A stretch of DNA of 64,000 nucleotides from Rutidosis leptorrhynchoides (Eukaryota; Streptophyta; Magnoliopsida; Asterales; Asteraceae): the NCBI RefSeq assembly GCF_046630445.1, contig NC_092340.1:37222001-37286000 (forward strand), read 5' to 3'. Within the stretch, counting starts at the first letter, position 1. Every line of letters begins with the position of its first letter. Under the pieces are notes generated by a model. That model had not been told where the DNA came from and did no database searches. It saw nothing but the letters and a program-made list of their open reading frames with translations. A program made the position numbers and the translations under genes. This document shows, piece after piece, positions 59,800-64,000 of the stretch.

Positions 59800-60220
59800 A
59801 GTTTTAAAATATCACGTTTAATTACTAAAACAATAATATTATATATTTTTAAACAAATAGATTTAATATAACTTTATATATTTACAAGTAATATTTATAT
59901 ACATATTTATATTTATCTATCTATAATTAAATATAGTTTCCATTACATCGCATTTTATTTATTTTACAATATAAATTCTAATAATTAAAATATATAATAT
60001 TCCAAATTATATTTCAAATTATAAATACCTATTTAAATATATATGTTATCTATTTACAAAAAGTTGTTCGTGAATCGTCGGGAATGATCGAAAGTCAAAC
60101 GAATATATGAAACAGTTCAAAAATTTTGTGACTCAACATTACAGACTTTGCTTATCGTGTTGGAAACATATAAAGATTAAGTTTAAATCTGGTCGGAAAT
60201 TCCCGGGTCGTCACAAATAG

Positions 60221-60690
60221 GTGTATATATAGGGATAAAATGGCAAATGTAAAAAAAAGTTGAAATAGCCGTTATCAACGGCTAGAAATTTGAAATCAGG
60301 AAGCAACGGTCAAAAATTTCCACCGTCCCACCACCGGCCCTGAAAATCGACGGTGAGATCGACGCCGTCGCGGTGTCGACCGACGATCGATCTCGGCATC
60401 GATATTGACTGACGACGTAAAAAATGCTGGACACCGAGAGCTCTTGTCATGTTTAGCTTCACGAACAACATTATAGATCAATCATATTTAGTTTAACTAC
60501 ATGTTTTGACTATTATGTAGTAAAAGTGTAAAACTCTACTTCAATGATAATGAATTTATCTTACTCCGTATTAATCAATTTTAGGTGTCATTTAATTTGC
60601 AACTATCATCTTATATAATGTTTGTGTTGCAAGCCGATAAATTTTGTAATAAAACTCTACAAAAGTTTGATGACATAAAAACAACAAGGC
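60221..60690. other. Low-copy-looking sequence right of the solo LTR
   Basis: Begins as the continuation of 46376. It holds a GC-rich palindromic patch (60345-60410, rich in CGACG and GATCGA). The short minus-strand ORF 60296-60481 overlaps this patch and I do not regard it as a gene. Confidence 0.4.
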
Positions 60691-61025
60691 AAGTAGCTCT
60701 AGCATTGGGCATAGTCAAACGGTTTTCCCTATGTCCTTTGAGTCATGAGATAGGGAGATGTGTTCGATTCTTAGGGATGACATGATTTTCTTTAAAACAA
60801 TTGAACATAAAAAATGGTGGTATATATTGACCCTATATGGAGATTTTACCGGATTCGTTCACGGACCTCTACCCGAAACACTGCCCGAATGGATGTGTTC
60901 CCGGGTACCGTCGATCGAGTTCGGATTTCTCCCGAACGTGTGTTACGTGCAAATGATGAGGTTCGTTGAAATAAATGATTTACTAGATGCCAAAAATTGC
61001 CGTTCAGTAAAAATAAACAAATAGT
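60690..61025 (+). mobile_element. SINE-like unit (tentative)
   Basis: An A-box TAGTCAAACGG (60712-60722) and a B-box TGTTCGATTCT (60761-60771) lie 38 bases apart, followed by about 230 bases of body ending in an A-rich tail (AGTAAAAATAAACAAATAG). No target duplication could be fixed, so boundaries are approximate. The 88-codon open frame at 60758-61024 overlaps it and is more likely SINE body than a gene. Confidence 0.45.
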
Positions 61026-61165
61026 TCAATAAACTTATACGGAGTAATATTTACATCTCTAAAGAAAGCTGTCGCACATCGTGACATTTACATATTTGTA
61101 TTAAACATTGTATTTTTCGCTAAATCTACCTATGTCATATCTTATATAGGTTGATATTGTTTTTT

Positions 61166-61357
61166 GAAAAAATTACGTCGTTGGTACATGTGGTTTGTTT
61201 TCATTATCATGACAACACCTAAACTTTTTATTTTGCGTAGTTGGTACCTAAACTTTTTTCAACTTGCATGGTTGGTACACCTGACTAACTAACGTCAAAT
61301 TTTAATAGTTAACCCTTCACATGTGCCACACATGTGAGGGTATATTAGTACGTTTAC
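61166..61357 (+). mobile_element. Mutator-like terminus (tentative)
   Basis: Starts GAAAAAATTACGTCGTTGGTAC and continues through GGTACCTAAACTTTTTTCAACT, GTTAACCCTTCACATGTGCC and CACATGTGAGGGTATATTAG. Its layout parallels the TIR of the MULE at 39827-40072 (GACAAAATTACTTCGG ... GTTAACCCATCTCATGTGCG ... CACGTGAGGGTAATTA). The opposite terminus is not in the window. Confidence 0.45.
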
Positions 61358-61537
61358 TAATTTACCTACATGCTAATTGTCACGCCGGTTTTGGTCGTTT
61401 TGGCCCAAACCCCGCCCGATTTTTACCCAAAACGACATCTGCTCCCCTAATTTACCTACATGCTAACTGTCACGCCGGTTTTGGTCGTTTTGGCCCAAAC
61501 CCCGCCCGATTTTTACCCAAAACGACATCTGCTCCCC
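61358..61537 (+). repeat. 90-bp tandem duplication next to a TATA box
   Basis: Units 61358-61447 and 61448-61537 are identical but for one base seen (GCTAATTGTC versus GCTAACTGTC). Each contains CACGCCGGTTTTGG, TTTTGGCCCAAACCCCGCCC and CCCAAAACGACATCTGCTCC. The second copy runs directly into the TATA box. Confidence 0.93.
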
Positions 61538-61548
61538 TATATAAAAGG
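61538..61548 (+). promoter_or_regulatory. TATA box
   Basis: TATATAAAAGG, followed 15-60 bases on by an A-run and a CT-rich stretch (TTCACTCTCTCTCCTCTCTGC), typical of plant core promoters and 5' leaders. Confidence 0.65.
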
Positions 61549-61771
61549 AAAAAAAAAAAACACGTTTCTTCACTCTCTCTCCTCTCTGCACTCCCGTTGG
61601 CGATTCTTCTTGAAATCTAGGGTTTCCCCAATTCGTTTACGCCTGGTTTTTTTGGGGTTTCCTTGGTAAACAATCAGATAATCATAATCACGTGGTTTGT
61701 CTTTCGTATCGCGGTGGTCTCGATTTAACCCTAGGGTTTGAATTTTTTGTGGTGCCGTTGGAGGTGATGTT

Positions 61772-61849
61772 ATGGTTGTCGGTTCCGCTGTCGCCGGTAG
61801 CATAAACGGCATCATAATCGTACCTGACAATCTGGTACTTGCGATGTGA
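61772..61849 (+). CDS. Small ORF 1 (25 aa), possible uORF
   Basis: Reads MVVGSAVAGSINGIIIVPDN then LVLAM. It lies about 230 bases after the TATA box and has a related partner at 61906-61980. It is too short to be called a protein gene without conservation data. Confidence 0.25.
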   Translation: MVVGSAVAGSINGIIIVPDNLVLAM

Positions 61850-61905
61850 TAGCTGAGTGTTTGCTTAGGGCTTGATTTTATTCAGTGTCGTTGGAGGTGA
61901 CGTTT

Positions 61906-61980
61906 ATGGTTGCCGGTGCGGCTGTCGCTGGTAGCATTACTGACGACGATTACTTGCTCTTCCACTCCGCCGTTATTTAA
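61906..61980 (+). CDS. Small ORF 2 (24 aa), related to small ORF 1
   Basis: Reads MVAGAAVAGSITDDDYLLFH then SAVI and ends two bases before the first strong donor. Its first eleven residues match small ORF 1 with two changes, and the DNA around both (GTCGTTGGAGGTGA) is duplicated. Confidence 0.25.
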   Translation: MVAGAAVAGSITDDDYLLFHSAVI

Positions 61981-64000
61981 ATGTAAGTTGGTTTAATTGA
62001 TATTTAAGTTGATATTATTCATTCTCTTTTTACTTTTTGCTCTCATTGGTTTGTGTCTGTGGTGAATTTAGATGGTTTTCAAATTGTGTTTAGGTTAGTG
62101 TTTTTTAGTTTTCCCGATATTTAGGTATTACACTTTAACTATGAGTTTTTAATTCCAATTCTTTATGACTAATATATGTTGATTATTTGGGTTTCTTATT
62201 CTATTGCATTACATCGTTTCAGATTTATGGTTCTATAGACACTAGGAGGGCCTGCTAATCAAAATTACCTTTTAGGTTGTGATTATCAAAAAGTACACTT
62301 AATGATCTCTTATATGCATCAAAAAATTCAGTTTAAAATACATTATTATATTTGTTATGCTAATCGTGTTACACTGTTTTAATTGTATTTTTATCATACT
62401 TGCAGGTGGAATACAAGCAGCTACAAAGGCTGTGATGATTGTTGTTATAATCAGTTAAAAGTAAGGTTTTTGATTTGTGGGTTTTTTGTTCTTTGTTGCT
62501 GTACAGATGATGATGATGATGCTAAAGAGTCAATTATATAATTGATAATTTGGACTTTGAAATCAAGTAAGTTTGTATTTTTTGTTGCTTATTGTTTGAT
62601 ATATGTTGTTGTCAACTACTGATTTATAATGCCACATGTGTTTAGTAGATTCCATGTTAAGTAGCTTTTCAATTGTCGTTTGGTATATGTTTTCAATTGT
62701 CGAGTAGACTACATTGTTAGTTGTTGTTTATCTGATTAGGATTCTTTAGTTAGGTTCACGTTTTCTTTGAAGGTGTAAGATTTTAGATTTTCTTATTCTG
62801 AATGTTTGAAGGTTGTTATTTTTTTATTTAAATTTTTTGTGTTGTACCATTAACGATTGCTACTGTTCTATTTATTATCTACATGATTAGGGTTTGTTAG
62901 TTTGGTTTGGAATTTATCAGTTGTTTTGGAACTTTCTTCTAATGTTGCTTTTTACTTGGGTTTTCGAAAATATGGTAAATGACCCGCTTAAAAAGAAGTC
63001 TAAGAAGTCGTCCGAAAGAGATTATTAGTTGTTTTAGTAAAATGGTGGGACAAACTTATCGAAACAAAAATGTGGGGTGTTTCTGGTATGTCTGCGGTTC
63101 GTAATGCATGTGGTTTGCCATTTACTGCAAGTTCTAATAATGCATGTACTACTCTGGTAATGTTTGATGGTCATTTTTTTTTTTTGTTAGGTTGTCTTTT
63201 CATAAATGTGGTTTCTTCATGAAATTTGTAGATGTTGGTTCTTCTGTTTCCAATATTCCTTAAACACTATCACCAACAGTAACAGCTGAAGGTACTTTCA
63301 TATCCTTATTTTTTTTCTAATTCATCATCATGTGGTTATAAACATTGTATTGTATGAATATAATTTAGTCATGTTTATTGGATTTGTGATTATGTACGCT
63401 GTGTTGTCTGAATGTACTTAGTGTGTCGTATGAATGTACTTAGTGACTTTTTGCTTTTGTATGTGTTACTGGTTATAATAATCTTTCGTTGTATCAAGAG
63501 CGACATCACCACACGGCTTTAAAGTACTTGTCAAAAAACAAGAAGACATGGAACCAAATGTCACAAAAAATATACTCCGGTATATAAAGACTTGATGAAA
63601 ACAATTGACAAAGGTGATGCAGGTGAACCATAATTATCAAAGTTGAGGTGGCTCATCTTAAGGTTGCTTTAAGGCATGCTTCTAAGATAATTATCCTACA
63701 TCCATACGTTCCTGGAGAGCCTCTAAGTTAGTTATGAAAGTTGATTTTCAGATTAAGATTAGTTGTATTTGTTGTCATGCTTACTCTTAGTTTATTTTGT
63801 TGTCTAATTTTTTCGTAGACGTTAATGGAATTCGGTATCTACTTCACATTTTTATTGTGGCAGGTGGAGCTAGCTTCGCTTCTTCATGTCTTCATATTGA
63901 AACTGTCGTGTTAACCAACGATTTGATGTTATTCCCTTAGAGGTAAATATTTAAAGATTTCGTTTGCATCATGTATGATAACACATTCTTTTCATCAGTG

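Larger units (their letters stand above)
46382..60215 (-). mobile_element. Solo LTR of a Ty3-like family (about 4.1 kb), interrupted by an Athila-like element
   Basis: Own sequence is 46382-46529 plus 56256-60215. The ends are TGTCATACCCCG (plus, 46382) and GGGTCGTCACA (60215), flanked by the perfect target duplication AATAG (46377-46381 and 60216-60220). No interior or primer site is present, so it is a solo LTR. It carries the U5 module (46513-46529 plus 56256-56340), the tandemly duplicated tRNA-like segment (57389-57836) and several TA and TAA microsatellites. Confidence 0.9.
61560..64000 (+). other. Spliced leader-like region of an unidentified gene or MULE
   Basis: Downstream of the TATA box there are strong splice-site candidates: donor GTAAGT (61983), acceptor TTGCAG ending 62405, donor GTAAGG (62461), acceptor GTACAG ending 62506 and donor GTAAGT (62567). 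The first predicted junction would create an ATG split as AT|G, opening MWNTSSYKGCDDCCYNQLK before a short run of Met codons and an early stop. Further open scraps occur at 62970-63028 (KKKSKKSSERDY) and around 63070-63160. No domain is recognised. It could be a long non-coding RNA, the 5' leader of a gene beyond the window, or exons of a decayed Mutator-like element whose terminus is at 61166. Confidence 0.35.

Noticed and set aside
60758-61024. 88-aa ORF as a host gene
   Set aside because: It starts at a SINE-like B-box and runs to an A-rich tail; composition and position fit SINE body better than a protein gene.
61321-61620. 99-aa ORF with an internally repeated peptide
   Set aside because: The repeated peptide is just the 90-bp promoter-side tandem duplication read through, and the frame crosses the TATA box and A-run.

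Overview
The window is plant nuclear DNA, almost certainly from a eudicot. It holds one recognisable intact host gene, the cytosolic ribosomal protein gene RPL35 (uL29, 41850-43297, four exons, 123 aa). The rest is mostly nested LTR retrotransposons, many of them non-autonomous. The LTR families, with 3-4 kb LTRs that start near TGTRACGACCC and use initiator-tRNA-Met primer sites, resemble repeats I associate with the daisy family (Asteraceae). That placement is from memory and is an inference.

Left block (1-39514): nested insertions five levels deep. The outermost is a truncated LTR of a Ty3-like family (37019-39514). A SIRE/Maximus-like Ty1/copia element was inserted in it; its 3' part is 32112-37018, with a long 3' ORF region, a polypurine tract and an LTR. 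An Athila-like gag-PR element (12236-32111) lies in that copia ORF region. It was itself hit by an LTR element carrying an F-box gene copy (7422-12235), by a young large non-autonomous element with perfect target duplications (LARD2, 13035-22783), by a solo LTR (26303-29742, target duplication CGCCA) and by a Mutator-like MITE (30134-30513). A second LARD (1-7421) sits in the F-box-bearing element and runs off the left edge. The right terminal LTR of the Athila element is inverted relative to its gag.

Middle block (39515-46376): host-like sequence. It contains a 1.19-kb MULE deletion derivative with about 240-bp terminal inverted repeats and a 10-bp target duplication (39827-41017), then RPL35 with site II and telo-box promoter motifs, a possible Cys-rich coding relic and a tRNA-derived SINE (45501-45739).

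Right block (46377-64000): a solo LTR of about 4.1 kb (46382-60215, target duplication AATAG) that later received a complete-looking, very young Athila-like element with gag and protease but no reverse transcriptase (46530-56250, target duplication ACATG). Beyond it are low-copy-looking sequence, a SINE-like unit, a Mutator-like terminus, a 90-bp tandem duplication abutting a TATA box, and a spliced leader-like region with duplicated small ORFs (to 64000).

The most interesting points are: a tRNA-like A-box/B-box module with identical 32-nt spacing inside the LTRs of two different families; an F-box gene copy carried as LTR-element cargo; two distinct Athila-like elements with gag, protease and the same extra C-terminal domain but no RT or integrase; one U5 module shared by several LTR families; and the inverted terminal LTR.
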